The notes below the pieces were generated by a model. The model worked only from the letters and a program-made list of their open reading frames with translations. It was not told the origin of the DNA and searched no databases. 41,414 nt of DNA, from assembly GCA_013002045.1 (NCBI GenBank), contig JABDKV010000120.1, positions 1-41,414 of the forward strand. The letters run 5' to 3'. Shown piece by piece: positions 18,693-27,176 of this stretch (the stretch's first letter is position 1; every line of letters starts with the position of its first letter). The position numbers and the translations under genes are program-made. This DNA is from Gammaproteobacteria bacterium. GTDB lineage: Bacteria > Pseudomonadota > Gammaproteobacteria > Steroidobacterales > JABDKV01.

Positions 18693-18701
18693 AGCATAGC
18701 A
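18693..18701 (-). promoter_or_regulatory. Extended -10 before the PLP enzyme gene
   Basis: On the minus strand TGCTATGCT ends 6 nt upstream of GTG 18686. The TG-n-TATnnT form and the distance match the other leaderless candidates in this window. Confidence 0.45.
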
Positions 18702-18745
18702 TTGCGCCCGGTGTTATCTTCGTCGCCTTTGCGGGGAGTATTCAG

Positions 18746-19816
18746 GTGAAAATTGCGGTTGTCGGAGGAGGCTATGCCGGCCTGGCCTGCATAATGGAAT
18801 TGCGACGGCGGCTGCAGAACGCCACGATTCACCTCTACGATCCGCGCGTTCGGCACCTCAAGATCACTCATCTCCATGAGACCCTGCGACATCCGAGATC
18901 ACGCTTTGAAGTGCCCTTCGATGACCTGGCGTCGCGACTCGATTTTGAGCACCGGCCGGCAGCGGTAGATTTCAGTGACGGTGTTGCCTCGGTGGCGGGC
19001 GCGGCATTCGACTACGACTACATCGCTGTCACTACAGGGTCCCAATCGCTGCCGCTGCCACGCGGTGCGGAGGCCTACACGATAGAAGATTTTGCCAGCG
19101 GCGATGGTCGTCAGATCGTCGATGCGTTTGTGGAAGACTCGACACGACCGCGGGTAGCGACCGTCGTCGGTGGTGGTGCGACCGGCGTTCAGTTCGCGTT
19201 CGAATTACAGGCCCGGTTGCGCGATGCCGGTGCCGGGACGACGATCCAGATGCTCGACCAGGGTAGTCGACCAGTACCGGATCAGCCCGTGGAAGTCAGC
19301 GACTATGTCCGCGACCGCCTCGAAGACTGTGGAATCGAGTACTGCCCGGACAGCAGGTACTGCGACGCCAGTGGCTACGAGCTCATTGTGGAGCGCGGCC
19401 ACGAGACTTGTCAGCTGCAATCGGGACTGACGCTGCTGTGCGCCGGTGCGCGGCCAGCGCCACAGGCATTTTCCACTGACAGCACGGGACGGGTCGATGG
19501 CAGCGACAACATGTTTGCCGCCGGTGACTGCGCCACTTATACGACCCGGGCGGACGATTTCATGACGGCACAGGTTGCGGTCAGGCAGGGCAAGCTGATC
19601 GCAACCAATATCGACAGGGTGTCGCGTGATGTCGAGCCGCTCGACTACTCGTTCTGTGAACTCGGCTACGTTGTCAGCCTGGGCGCGCTCGATGCTGCTG
19701 GCTGGATCCTGAGCAGGACGCAGCCGCTAACCGGAACACCCGCATTCGCCGTGAAAGGCGCGGTGGAGGCGCAGTATGACCTGTTCGTGGCCGGGCTCGA
19801 CACCTATATAGTCTGA
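18746..19816 (+). CDS. NAD(P)/FAD-dependent oxidoreductase, NDH-2-like
   Basis: A 356-aa flavoprotein of the two-dinucleotide-binding-domain class. The FAD-binding GxGxxG is VGGGYAG at 6-12, the second NAD(P)H-binding motif is VVGGGATGVQ in mid-protein, and the closing FAD motif is MFAAGDCA. Organisation resembles type II NADH:quinone oxidoreductases, but it is shorter than the usual ~430 aa and I see no obvious C-terminal membrane anchor, so the acceptor is uncertain. GTG 18746 was chosen because GGGGAG sits at SD distance and the FAD motif begins at residue 6; the longer open frame to 18635 runs into the divergent gene. It is convergent with gpmA, 3 bp away. Confidence 0.85.
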   Translation: MKIAVVGGGYAGLACIMELRRRLQNATIHLYDPRVRHLKITHLHETLRHPRSRFEVPFDDLASRLDFEHRPAAVDFSDGVASVAGAAFDYDYIAVTTGSQSLPLPRGAEAYTIEDFASGDGRQIVDAFVEDSTRPRVATVVGGGATGVQFAFELQARLRDAGAGTTIQMLDQGSRPVPDQPVEVSDYVRDRLEDCGIEYCPDSRYCDASGYELIVERGHETCQLQSGLTLLCAGARPAPQAFSTDSTGRVDGSDNMFAAGDCATYTTRADDFMTAQVAVRQGKLIATNIDRVSRDVEPLDYSFCELGYVVSLGALDAAGWILSRTQPLTGTPAFAVKGAVEAQYDLFVAGLDTYIV

Positions 19817-19819
19817 GCG

Positions 19820-20569
19820 TCAGTGTCCGGCCTTGCCCTGGGCGGCTACGGCGGCGGCTTTGCGCCGGATCTCTTCTGCATCGCCGAGATAGCCCTTCTC
19901 GATGACCTGGAGGTCGTCATCGAGCGTATACACCAGCGGTACGCCGGTGGGGATATTCAGGCCGACGATTTCATCGTCGGGTATATCGTCGAGATGCTTG
20001 ACCAGCGCTCGCAGGCTGTTGCCGTGTGCGGCAATCAGAACCTGTTTGCCGCTGTGTATGACCGGTGCAATGGTCTGTCGCCAGTACGGCAGCATGCGGG
20101 CAACAACGTCGGCCAGGCACTCGGACTCCGGTAACTCTGTATCAGTGAGGCTGGCGTAGCGCTCCTCGTGGCGCGGGTGGCGCGGATCGTCGCTTTGCAA
20201 AGCCGGTGGTCGCACATCGTAGGAGCGACGCCATATATGCACCTGGTCTTCACCATGCTCGGCCGCTGTCTCAGACTTGTTCAGCCCCTGCAATGCACCG
20301 TAGTGGCGTTCATTGAGACGCCAGTCGCGCTGCACCGGTACCCACATCCGGTCCATCTCGTCCATAGCAATCCACAGGGTCCGGATCGCGCGCTTGAGGT
20401 ATGACGTAAACGCGATATCGAAGTGCAGTCCGGCCTCGCCAAGCAGGCGACCGGCTTCGCGGGCTTCGGCATGCCCCTGTTCAGTCAGGTCGACATCGGT
20501 CCATCCGGTGAAGCGGTTTTCCTTGTTCCAGGCGCTCTGGCCGTGACGCAGCAGGATCAGTTTGTGCAT
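19820..20569 (-). CDS. gpmA: 2,3-bisphosphoglycerate-dependent phosphoglycerate mutase
   Basis: A 249-aa glycolytic and gluconeogenic enzyme that interconverts 3- and 2-phosphoglycerate. It has the histidine-phosphatase signature [10 protein letters not shown] (phospho-accepting His9), [26 protein letters not shown] with the proton-donor Glu, and [10 protein letters not shown] with the second active-site His. Length and motif order match E. coli GpmA. The ATG at 20569 has a weak upstream GGA. A TACAAT -10 candidate sits about 31 nt upstream. It is convergent with the flavoprotein gene. Confidence 0.96.
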   Translation of the reverse strand: MHKLILLRHGQSAWNKENRFTGWTDVDLTEQGHAEAREAGRLLGEAGLHFDIAFTSYLKRAIRTLWIAMDEMDRMWVPVQRDWRLNERHYGALQGLNKSETAAEHGEDQVHIWRRSYDVRPPALQSDDPRHPRHEERYASLTDTELPESECLADVVARMLPYWRQTIAPVIHSGKQVLIAAHGNSLRALVKHLDDIPDDEIVGLNIPTGVPLVYTLDDDLQVIEKGYLGDAEEIRRKAAAVAAQGKAGH

Positions 20570-20600
20570 AGCTCGAATCCGTCAGTGGGTTGGCGCCGCT

Positions 20601-20606
20601 ATTGTA
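20601..20606 (-). promoter_or_regulatory. Candidate -10 of gpmA
   Basis: On the minus strand this reads TACAAT (5 of 6 consensus), leaving a leader of about 25-30 nt before ATG 20569. No convincing -35 is visible. Confidence 0.4.
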
Positions 20607-20688
20607 CATGCGCCGCCCGGCTCGCTGGTTAAAACGGCGCCGGCAAGGTCATGCCACACTCAGCGGGCGAACAGGCCGGGCGCTCGGG

Positions 20689-20694
20689 TATACT
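20689..20694 (+). promoter_or_regulatory. Candidate -10 of the saccharopine-dehydrogenase-like gene
   Basis: TATACT (5 of 6 consensus) lies 30 nt before ATG 20725, and the leader contains an AAGGAA ribosome binding site. No clear -35 is present. Confidence 0.45.
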
Positions 20695-20724
20695 CGCGCG
20701 GCTCAACAAGCCGAAGGAATCAAG

Positions 20725-21864
20725 ATGGCCTCGATTACCGTTCTCGGTGCTGGCCTGGTCGGTCGCGCGATCGTCGCCGACCTGTGCCAGGACTACAGCA
20801 CCCGCGTCGTCGATATAGACAAAGATCGTCTCGATGCAATTGCCAGGCACTACGCTGTCGATACGGTGAGTGAAGATCTCGCTGACCCGGCGATCGTCTC
20901 CGAACTGTCAGCCGAATCGGACCTGGTCGTTTGCGCCGTTCCTGGTTTTATGGGGTTCAGAACGTTGCGCGCGATCATCGAAGCAGACGTCAATGTGGTC
21001 GATATTTCGTTCTTTAATCGGGACCCGTTTGAGCTCGATGCGCTGGCAAACGAACACCAGGTCGTCGCGGTAGTTGATTGCGGTGTGGCACCAGGAATGA
21101 GCAACATTGTTCTGGGTTACCACGACAGCCAGATGCAGGTCAGTCGTTTCGACTGCATGGTTGGCGGTTTGCCGCTTAGACGGACCTGGCCTTACGAGTA
21201 CAAGGCGCCTTTTTCGCCAATCGACGTTATCGAGGAATACGTGCGACCGGCGCGACTGCGGATTAATGGCGAGACCGTGACCCGAGCGGCGTTAACAGAG
21301 GCAGAGTTAGTAGACCTCGAGCAGGTTGGCACCCTCGAGGCGTTCAACACGGACGGATTGCGAACGCTGCTCGATACGATGCAGGTACCCAATATGCGTG
21401 AGCGTACTCTGCGGTACCCGGGACATTGCGAGCTGATGCGCGTGCTGCGTGAAACCGGGTTTTTCGACACCGGGAAAATACGTGTCGGCGATGACGAGGT
21501 TCGGCCGCTGGACCTGACCACGGCCCTGTTGTTCCCGCTGTGGCAGGCAGAACCCGGCGAGGACGAATTCACAGTCATGGCCATCGAAGTCGAGGGCGTG
21601 CGGGACCAGCAGGCCGAGCTGCATCGCTACGAGCTTTATGATCGTAACGACGCCACCACGGGTCTCAGCTCGATGGCGCGCACCACAGGTTTTACCGCGA
21701 CCGCCGCGGCACGTCTCGTGCTTGATGGTGACTACGACCGGGTTGGCATCTCGCCACCGGAGTACGTTGGCGCGGCACCCGGTTGTTTTGATCGCATGCT
21801 TGCACTGCTAGCGGCCCGCGGCGTGCACTACCGGCACTCGGTCAGCCCGTTAACTGTCGACTAA
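20725..21864 (+). CDS. Saccharopine dehydrogenase family protein
   Basis: A 379-aa NAD(P)-dependent oxidoreductase-like protein. The N-terminal Rossmann fold starts with VLGAGLVGRAI (residues 6-16) and has the acidic residue for ribose binding in VVDIDK; the C-terminal part fits the saccharopine dehydrogenase C-terminal domain (DCGVAPGMSNI, LRYPGHCELM). Bacterial members occur in lysine degradation or synthesis (saccharopine pathway) and in spermidine metabolism, but many are uncharacterised. No lysine-ketoglutarate reductase or aminoadipate gene is adjacent, so the substrate is unassigned. ATG 20725 is preceded by AAGGAA at ideal spacing. The gene ends 369 bp before the next one and no hairpin terminator follows it directly. 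Confidence 0.85.
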   Translation: MASITVLGAGLVGRAIVADLCQDYSTRVVDIDKDRLDAIARHYAVDTVSEDLADPAIVSELSAESDLVVCAVPGFMGFRTLRAIIEADVNVVDISFFNRDPFELDALANEHQVVAVVDCGVAPGMSNIVLGYHDSQMQVSRFDCMVGGLPLRRTWPYEYKAPFSPIDVIEEYVRPARLRINGETVTRAALTEAELVDLEQVGTLEAFNTDGLRTLLDTMQVPNMRERTLRYPGHCELMRVLRETGFFDTGKIRVGDDEVRPLDLTTALLFPLWQAEPGEDEFTVMAIEVEGVRDQQAELHRYELYDRNDATTGLSSMARTTGFTATAAARLVLDGDYDRVGISPPEYVGAAPGCFDRMLALLAARGVHYRHSVSPLTVD

Positions 21865-21935
21865 TTTTACAATCTGCCGCTCGGGTGGTTGCGGACATCG
21901 GTGGCAATACCATGCTTCCCGTGCGGTCTGCGCGT

Positions 21936-21952
21936 CTGGCACAGATTATGCT
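21936..21952 (+). promoter_or_regulatory. Sigma-54 (-24/-12) promoter candidate
   Basis: CTGGCACAGATTATGCT matches the sigma-54 consensus at all key positions: GG at -24 and GC at -12 with exact 12-nt register. Only two non-core bases differ. It lies in a gene-free region, with transcription predicted to start near 21963. No activator-binding site was identified. Confidence 0.5.
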
Positions 21953-21963
21953 CACAGGGTATC

Positions 21964-22148
21964 GCTGAGCCTGGAACTGTTCTGAGCTTATGTTAAATAG
22001 GGACAACCGACGGGTTCGCCTGCAGTCGCATGGATAGGGGACTGGTTGCGGGGAAAAGGCCCTGGGAGGGCGTCAGCAGGACCGCAAACTGCTGACTATA
22101 AAAAAAGAGACGAGAAGGGGCCGGCGATGTGAATCGCCGGCCTTTTTT
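21964..22148 (+). ncRNA. Candidate structured small RNA or leader, about 185 nt
   Basis: This lies in a 369-bp gap (21865-22233) with no credible ORF, between a sigma-54-like promoter and a perfect intrinsic terminator. It contains a GCCCT-GGG-AGGGC hairpin (22059-22071), a perfect 8-bp hairpin GTCAGCAG/CTGCTGAC with a 9-nt loop (22072-22096), a smaller AACC/GGTT hairpin near 22005-22016, then the terminator stem. Seven GGA triplets occur, one of them in the 22059-22071 loop, which recalls CsrA-binding RNAs, but the density is only about twice chance. It does not resemble tmRNA, 4.5S, RNase P RNA or 6S as I know them. It could instead be an attenuator leader of the nuclease gene starting at 22234. 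Confidence 0.4.
22119..22148 (+). terminator. Intrinsic (Rho-independent) terminator
   Basis: A perfect 10-bp stem, GGCCGGCGAT / ATCGCCGGCC, with loop GTGA is followed at once by six T residues (22143-22148). It is the only strong intrinsic terminator I see in the window. It ends 255-284 bp after the preceding gene, so it more likely ends a transcript that begins inside the gap. Confidence 0.9.
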
Positions 22149-22198
22149 CTTTGGGTGCGGGCCTGCGCCTGTCGCCCGGCCCCGGATAGTTGATCGGG

Positions 22199-22204
22199 TA
22201 CACT
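22199..22204 (+). promoter_or_regulatory. Candidate -10 for the MBL nuclease gene
   Basis: TACACT lies just downstream of the terminator and 29 nt before ATG 22234, so the nuclease-AlaX operon can be transcribed independently of the candidate small RNA. The -35 is weak. Confidence 0.35.
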
Positions 22205-22233
22205 GTGCGGCCCGCGTAGCAACAGGGCGGTCG

Positions 22234-23631
22234 ATGGCAGTCAGACTTTCTTTTCATGGTGGCGCCGGTACCGTTACCGGATCGAAATACCTGCTCGATA
22301 CTGGCACCAGTCGGGTGCTGATCGATGCCGGATTGTTCCAGGGCCTGAAGAAGCTGCGGCTGTTGAACTGGCGCCCCTCGCCGTTCCCGCCGGAGTCGGT
22401 CGATGCCGTGCTGTTGACGCATGCCCATATCGATCATGGTGGCTACCTGCCACGTCTGGTCCGGCTCGGTTTTGACAACCCGGTGTACACCACCCCGGCG
22501 TCGATGGACCTTGCCACGTTGCTGTTGCTCGACGCTGCCAAGATTCAGGAGGAAGATGCGGCCTTTGCCAATCGCAAGGGTTACAGCAAGCATCGACCGG
22601 CGCTGCCGTTGTATACCACCGAGGATGCGGTTGCCGCCTGCGAGTTGATGCAACCGGTCCCGTTTGGGGAGTGGCTACAGGTGCGTGAAGATGTGCGCGC
22701 GCGATTCCTTAATATGGGTCATATCCTCGGTTCGTCGATGATCGAAGTGCATGTGACCCAAGGAGGGAAGCGGGCCCGACTGGTTTTCAGCGGCGACGTT
22801 GGCCGCTATGACGTGCCACTGCATTCCAATCCCGACAATCTGCCCGATTGCGATTACCTGACTATCGAGTCCACCTATGGCGATCGTGTCCACAATCACG
22901 AAACAGTCGAGCAACAGATACGAGATGCGTTGATTCGTGCTGTTGAACGCGAGGGTACGATATTAATTCCGTCGTTCGCGGTGGGGCGTACGCAGCTGGT
23001 AACGCTGTCATTGCGTAACCTGATCAACGAAGGACGCCTGCCCGAGGTGCCCATACACATCGACAGCCCGATGGCGGTCGATGCCACGCGCCTGTATACC
23101 AAGCATATAAAGGATCTCAGTATCGATGCGACAGTGACCGAAGACGGCCGCTCACGGTTGTTTCCCAACAACGTCCATTTTCACCGTTCGGTTCGCGAAT
23201 CGAAGGCGCTCAACCGCATGCCGGGACCGCGAGTCGTTATATCCGCAAGCGGTATGCTGACCGCCGGACGGGTGTTGCATCATCTGGCACGCCTGTTGCC
23301 GGATCCGCAGAATCTGGTCACGCTGGTTGGCTACCAGGCAGCAGGCACCCGCGGTCGCGCCATGATCGAAGGTGCCGAATCGATCAAGATCCACGGTCAG
23401 GAGATACCGGTACGCGCCGAGTTCATCGCCCTGAGCGGCTTGTCGGCACACGCCGATCGCAACGAGTTGTTGCGCTGGGCACAGTCGGGAGAATCGACAC
23501 CCGGGACTATCTTCGTAACCCATGGCGAAGAAAAGTCACAGCAGGCCCTGGCGCAATTGCTATCCGGGGAGACCGGGGCACAGTGCATTACCCCGGAGCT
23601 GGACGAAGAAGTTCAGATCAGGCTGAGTTAG
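22234..23631 (+). CDS. Metallo-beta-lactamase-fold beta-CASP RNA nuclease
   Basis: A 465-aa zinc nuclease of the CPSF73/TTHA0252-like group. It begins with the fold's first strand (LSFHGGAGTVTGSKYLL), then the zinc motif THAHIDHGG (His63, His65, Asp67, His68). The beta-CASP insert follows (about 200-330), with SFAVGRTQ and SASGMLTAGR, and a C-terminal RNA-specificity segment with ALSGLSAHADRNELL. Members are RNA endo- or exonucleases in RNA maturation or decay. ATG 22234 gives the canonical N-terminus; an upstream open frame to 22129 overlaps the terminator and is rejected. Its stop is 13 bp before the AlaX start, so the two form an operon. Confidence 0.93.
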   Translation: MAVRLSFHGGAGTVTGSKYLLDTGTSRVLIDAGLFQGLKKLRLLNWRPSPFPPESVDAVLLTHAHIDHGGYLPRLVRLGFDNPVYTTPASMDLATLLLLDAAKIQEEDAAFANRKGYSKHRPALPLYTTEDAVAACELMQPVPFGEWLQVREDVRARFLNMGHILGSSMIEVHVTQGGKRARLVFSGDVGRYDVPLHSNPDNLPDCDYLTIESTYGDRVHNHETVEQQIRDALIRAVEREGTILIPSFAVGRTQLVTLSLRNLINEGRLPEVPIHIDSPMAVDATRLYTKHIKDLSIDATVTEDGRSRLFPNNVHFHRSVRESKALNRMPGPRVVISASGMLTAGRVLHHLARLLPDPQNLVTLVGYQAAGTRGRAMIEGAESIKIHGQEIPVRAEFIALSGLSAHADRNELLRWAQSGESTPGTIFVTHGEEKSQQALAQLLSGETGAQCITPELDEEVQIRLS

Positions 23632-23644
23632 CGGGAGATTGGCA

Positions 23645-24355
23645 ATGACCGAGATGCTGTTTCGAGACAATGCATACCTGCGCGAGTGCGAGGCGATCAT
23701 CACTGCAGTTCGCGATGACGGTTTTTTGCTCGACAGAACTATTTTCTACCCCACCGGTGGTGGCCAGCCAGGAGATACGGGGGAAATTATCTCAGCCGAT
23801 GGTGTTCGGGTTGCGGTCGACAACACCATTCACGCCGACAACGACATCCTGCATTGCGCACCAGACACAACCGGGCTGGCGATCGGCCAGGCGGTCACGG
23901 CGCGCATCGACTGGGAGCGGCGCTACGCGCACATGCGTATGCATACCGCACTACACCTGCTTGGTGCGGTGCTGCGGTTTCCCGTTACCGGTGGTTCGAT
24001 TACCGCCCAGCGCAGCCGACTGGATTTCGATATGCAGGAAACGGTCGACAAGGAAGCCGTTTCCAGCGCAATCAATTCATTGGTGGAGGCCGACCACGAG
24101 GTCAAAACCCGTTGGATCACCGATGCCGAACTCGATGCCCAGCCTGAGCTGATTCGCACGATGTCGGTAAAACCACCGCGTGGTGCCGGTCGTATTCGCC
24201 TGCTCGAGATCGAGTCGGTCGATCTGCAGCCGTGTGGTGGCACACATGTACGCCGCACCGCGGAGATCGGGCCGCTGGCACTGGGCAAGGTGCAGAAGAA
24301 GGGGGCTCGCAATCGCCGCGTCAATATCGTTTTTGCATCGCCACAGTCGACGTAA
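23645..24355 (+). CDS. Alanyl-tRNA editing protein AlaX
   Basis: A 236-aa stand-alone version of the AlaRS editing domain, which hydrolyses Ser-tRNA(Ala) or Gly-tRNA(Ala) and prevents mistranslation. It has FYPTGGGQPGDTG at 35-47 (the AlaX-M/AlaRS-type insert) and the zinc-binding HTALH (100-104) and CGGTH (197-201) motifs, all intact. Length is that of AlaX-M. ATG 23645 follows GGGAGA at SD distance; an in-frame TTG two codons upstream is less likely. It is co-transcribed with the nuclease gene, both dealing with RNA quality. Confidence 0.93.
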   Translation: MTEMLFRDNAYLRECEAIITAVRDDGFLLDRTIFYPTGGGQPGDTGEIISADGVRVAVDNTIHADNDILHCAPDTTGLAIGQAVTARIDWERRYAHMRMHTALHLLGAVLRFPVTGGSITAQRSRLDFDMQETVDKEAVSSAINSLVEADHEVKTRWITDAELDAQPELIRTMSVKPPRGAGRIRLLEIESVDLQPCGGTHVRRTAEIGPLALGKVQKKGARNRRVNIVFASPQST

Positions 24356-24420
24356 GTTACTGAAAGAGATGTAGGTATAGCGGATGTGACTGTTGATTCC
24401 GCCGCAATGGCCGGGTTCGG

Positions 24421-24426
24421 TACAAT
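24421..24426 (+). promoter_or_regulatory. Candidate -10 upstream of the secreted choice-of-anchor-B gene
   Basis: TACAAT (5 of 6 consensus) lies 55 nt before ATG 24482. TTGATT at 24393-24398 is too far away (22-bp spacer) to be a normal -35. Confidence 0.35.
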
Positions 24427-24481
24427 GTTGCCAATAACACAAGGCGTCGTGAGTACGCCGACAATTCGCTCTGGGGGATCG

Positions 24482-27166
24482 ATGTCTGAACGTTACGGCC
24501 AATGGGTTCGCAGCGGTAGCCTGCTTGTTGCTACCGCAATCATGACCGTTTCAGGCGGTATGGCCTGCCCGGTGCCGGACGATGCCGATTCCGCCTATCA
24601 CACCCTGAGTCGTCTGCGGCAGCTGGCGCCGAAACTCGGTGTGGAGCGGGCCAGTCCGGTGGTGCAGCGTGACTCCGGCCAGGCGCACGCCTGTGAGGGT
24701 GGTGTTGCCGAGGGTTTTGCCTGCAACAACGTCGACCTGATGTCATTTACCCCGCTGACACAACTCGGTGGCGGGACCGCCAACGACATTTGGGGCTGGA
24801 CGGATGCGCTTACCGGCAAGGAGTACGCATTACTGGGCAAGACCGGAGGAACGGCCTTTGTCGATATCAGTGATCCGGTCGAGCCGCTTTATCTCGGTAC
24901 CTTGCCCACGCATACACAGGCCTCGACGTGGCGTGATATCAAGGTCCATGCCGACCACGCGTTTATTGTCAGCGAGGCTGCTGACCATGGCATGCAGGTG
25001 TTCGATCTGACCCAGTTGCGCGGATTGACGACGCCACAAAACTTCGTTGCGACGACCCACTATGACGGATTTGGAGCCGCCCATAACATCGCGATTAACA
25101 CCGACAGCGGCTTCGCCTACGCCGTCGGTACCCGCAACTTCGACGACGGTTGCGCCGGCGGCCTGCACATGGTCGATATCTCCACGCCGACGCAACCGCA
25201 ATTTGCCGGTTGCTATAGCGGAGATGGCTACACCCATGACGCGCAATGTGTGATCTACACAGGGCCCGACAGCGAACACCAGGGTAAGGAGATCTGTTTC
25301 AATTACAACGAGGACACGCTGACCATCGTCGACGTCACCAACAAGGCGACACCTGTGCAGCTGGCGCGAGTGACTTACTTCGGATCCGGCTACACACACC
25401 AGGGCTGGGTTACCGAAGACCAGGCTTACCTGCTGCTCGACGATGAGACGGACGAACTCGCTTACGGACACAATACGCGCACCTACATCTGGGACATAGG
25501 CGATCTCGATGCGCCCGTTGTCAGCGGCAGCTACCTTTCGTCGGTGCCGGCGATCGATCACAATCAGTACATCCGCGGCAGCTTTGCTTTCCAGGCAAAC
25601 TACCGCGCCGGTCTGCGTATCCTCGATATCTCGAATATTGCTTCGGGCAGCCTGGTCGAGAATGGTTATTTCGACACCTATCCCGGCAGTGATGGTGCCG
25701 ATTTCGACGGGTCCTGGAGTGTTTACCCGTACTTTCCCAGCGGTCATGTCATCGTCAGTGGAATCGATGAGGGTCTGTTTGTACTCGAGCCAACGGCGCT
25801 CGAGCCGGGATTTATGCTCAATACCAACGATGCACGACTCGAGCAGTGTGGCGACGGGATTAGCAGCACTTTTTTCACCGTCGATCCGGTCGGCAGTTAT
25901 AACGGCGCGGTTTCATTCGCCGCAGCGGGTGCGCCGCCGGGCGTGACCATCGGTTTTACGCCCGCCTCAGTAACACCACCGGCTAACTTTATCGTCGCGG
26001 CCAATGTGGCTGGCGCACAACCTGGCCTGTACCCGGTCACGATAACGGCGACCGACGGTGAGCTGGGTTTTGACCAGACAATTTATCTCGAGTTATCGCA
26101 ACAGCTGCCCGCAACGCCGCAATTGCTGCTGCCCGCAACCAACGCCAAGAGTGTCTCGGCAGTGCAGACGCTTTACTGGAACGCCACGCCAGGCGCTTTT
26201 CACTACGATCTCGATATCGCGACCGATCCTGCATTCACCGACGTAGTTTTATCGGTGGCCGGATTGCAGCAGAACAGCTACGCGCCGGTAGTACCGTTGC
26301 CGGGAGCAACCGGGTTGTACTGGCGGGTACGCGCTTTCAATGCCTGTGGCAGCCAACTATCGGCCACCAGGTCCTTCACCACAGCGCCGGGGGGCTGTGA
26401 GCTGTTCCCCAGCAGCGATGTCCCGATTGCGATTTCGCCAGTGGGCACTGGTACCGTTATCTCGAATCTCCAGACGGCCGGTGGTGGCATCATTACCGAC
26501 GTCAACGTTGTCGGTCTGCAGGCTACCCATACCTGGATCAGCGATATCGACATTCGTCTCGAGGGGCCGGTGATTGCGCACGCATCAGCGCAGCGTCACC
26601 CGGAGCGGCCCACTGTGTTGATCATGGCACAGTCATGTAACAACGAGGATAACCTCGATATCAATTTCGACGATGATGCGGCGCCAGGAGCGTTGCCTTG
26701 CCCACCGACCGATGGTGGGACTTATCAGCCGGCTAATCCGCTGGCGGCGTTTTCCGGGGTGCCGGTGCAGGGTGACTGGAACTTGCTGGTAACAGACAAT
26801 TTCGCCGCAGATGGTGGGTCACTCGATGCGTGGGGCCTCGAGATCTGCACTACACCGACACCTCAGTTTCTCGACACCGATGGCGATGGCAGCGATGATA
26901 CGATCGATAATTGCACGCTGGTTGCTAATGCCGAACAGCGCGATACCGATGCCGATGGTTTTGGCAATCGCTGCGATCCCGATCTAAACAACGACGGCAA
27001 TATCGATTTCGCCGATTTGGTGTTGCTAAAGGCGGCATTCTTCGCCAGTGGCGACCTCGATACCGATTTCGATGGCGATGGCGCCACTAATTTCGTCGAC
27101 CTGAATATAATGAAGACTTATTTTTTCAGCAGCCCCGGACCCAGTAGTCTGGTGCCCTCAGAATGA
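24482..27166 (+). CDS. Secreted choice-of-anchor-B protein with P-domain and dockerin
   Basis: An 894-aa exported protein with a Sec signal peptide (about 1-30, ending near GGMAC). Domains in order: a choice-of-anchor-B/LVIVD-type beta-propeller (about 65-455; repeated VDISDP, VDIST, LDISNI and HDAQC motifs), an Ig/cadherin-like domain (about 455-560), an FN3-like domain with YWRVRAFNACG (about 565-640), and a proprotein-convertase P-domain (about 645-800; ISDIDIRLEGP, DAWGLEIC). Then come calcium-binding thrombospondin-type-3 DxDxDG runs and a paired-loop dockerin (DLNNDGNIDFADL and DFDGDGATNFVDL). Function is unknown; it is probably calcium-stabilised, extracellular and adhesive or scaffold-like. 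ATG 24482 follows GGGGGA. No sorting anchor (PEP-CTERM, LPXTG) is visible. The next gene begins 10 bp later. Confidence 0.88.
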   Translation: MSERYGQWVRSGSLLVATAIMTVSGGMACPVPDDADSAYHTLSRLRQLAPKLGVERASPVVQRDSGQAHACEGGVAEGFACNNVDLMSFTPLTQLGGGTANDIWGWTDALTGKEYALLGKTGGTAFVDISDPVEPLYLGTLPTHTQASTWRDIKVHADHAFIVSEAADHGMQVFDLTQLRGLTTPQNFVATTHYDGFGAAHNIAINTDSGFAYAVGTRNFDDGCAGGLHMVDISTPTQPQFAGCYSGDGYTHDAQCVIYTGPDSEHQGKEICFNYNEDTLTIVDVTNKATPVQLARVTYFGSGYTHQGWVTEDQAYLLLDDETDELAYGHNTRTYIWDIGDLDAPVVSGSYLSSVPAIDHNQYIRGSFAFQANYRAGLRILDISNIASGSLVENGYFDTYPGSDGADFDGSWSVYPYFPSGHVIVSGIDEGLFVLEPTALEPGFMLNTNDARLEQCGDGISSTFFTVDPVGSYNGAVSFAAAGAPPGVTIGFTPASVTPPANFIVAANVAGAQPGLYPVTITATDGELGFDQTIYLELSQQLPATPQLLLPATNAKSVSAVQTLYWNATPGAFHYDLDIATDPAFTDVVLSVAGLQQNSYAPVVPLPGATGLYWRVRAFNACGSQLSATRSFTTAPGGCELFPSSDVPIAISPVGTGTVISNLQTAGGGIITDVNVVGLQATHTWISDIDIRLEGPVIAHASAQRHPERPTVLIMAQSCNNEDNLDINFDDDAAPGALPCPPTDGGTYQPANPLAAFSGVPVQGDWNLLVTDNFAADGGSLDAWGLEICTTPTPQFLDTDGDGSDDTIDNCTLVANAEQRDTDADGFGNRCDPDLNNDGNIDFADLVLLKAAFFASGDLDTDFDGDGATNFVDLNIMKTYFFSSPGPSSLVPSE

Positions 27167-27176
27167 AGGCCAGCAT

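Noticed and set aside
22119-22142. Perfect inverted repeat as an attachment or recombination site
   Set aside because: The T-tract directly after the stem and the upstream promoter-like sequence fit an intrinsic terminator. No integrase or direct repeats are nearby.
21964-22148. Identification as tmRNA, 4.5S, 6S, RNase P RNA or a c-di-GMP riboswitch
   Set aside because: None of the diagnostic sequences (tmRNA ends and tag ORF, SRP loop, 6S bubble, GEMM core) could be found on reading, so it is left as an unnamed candidate.
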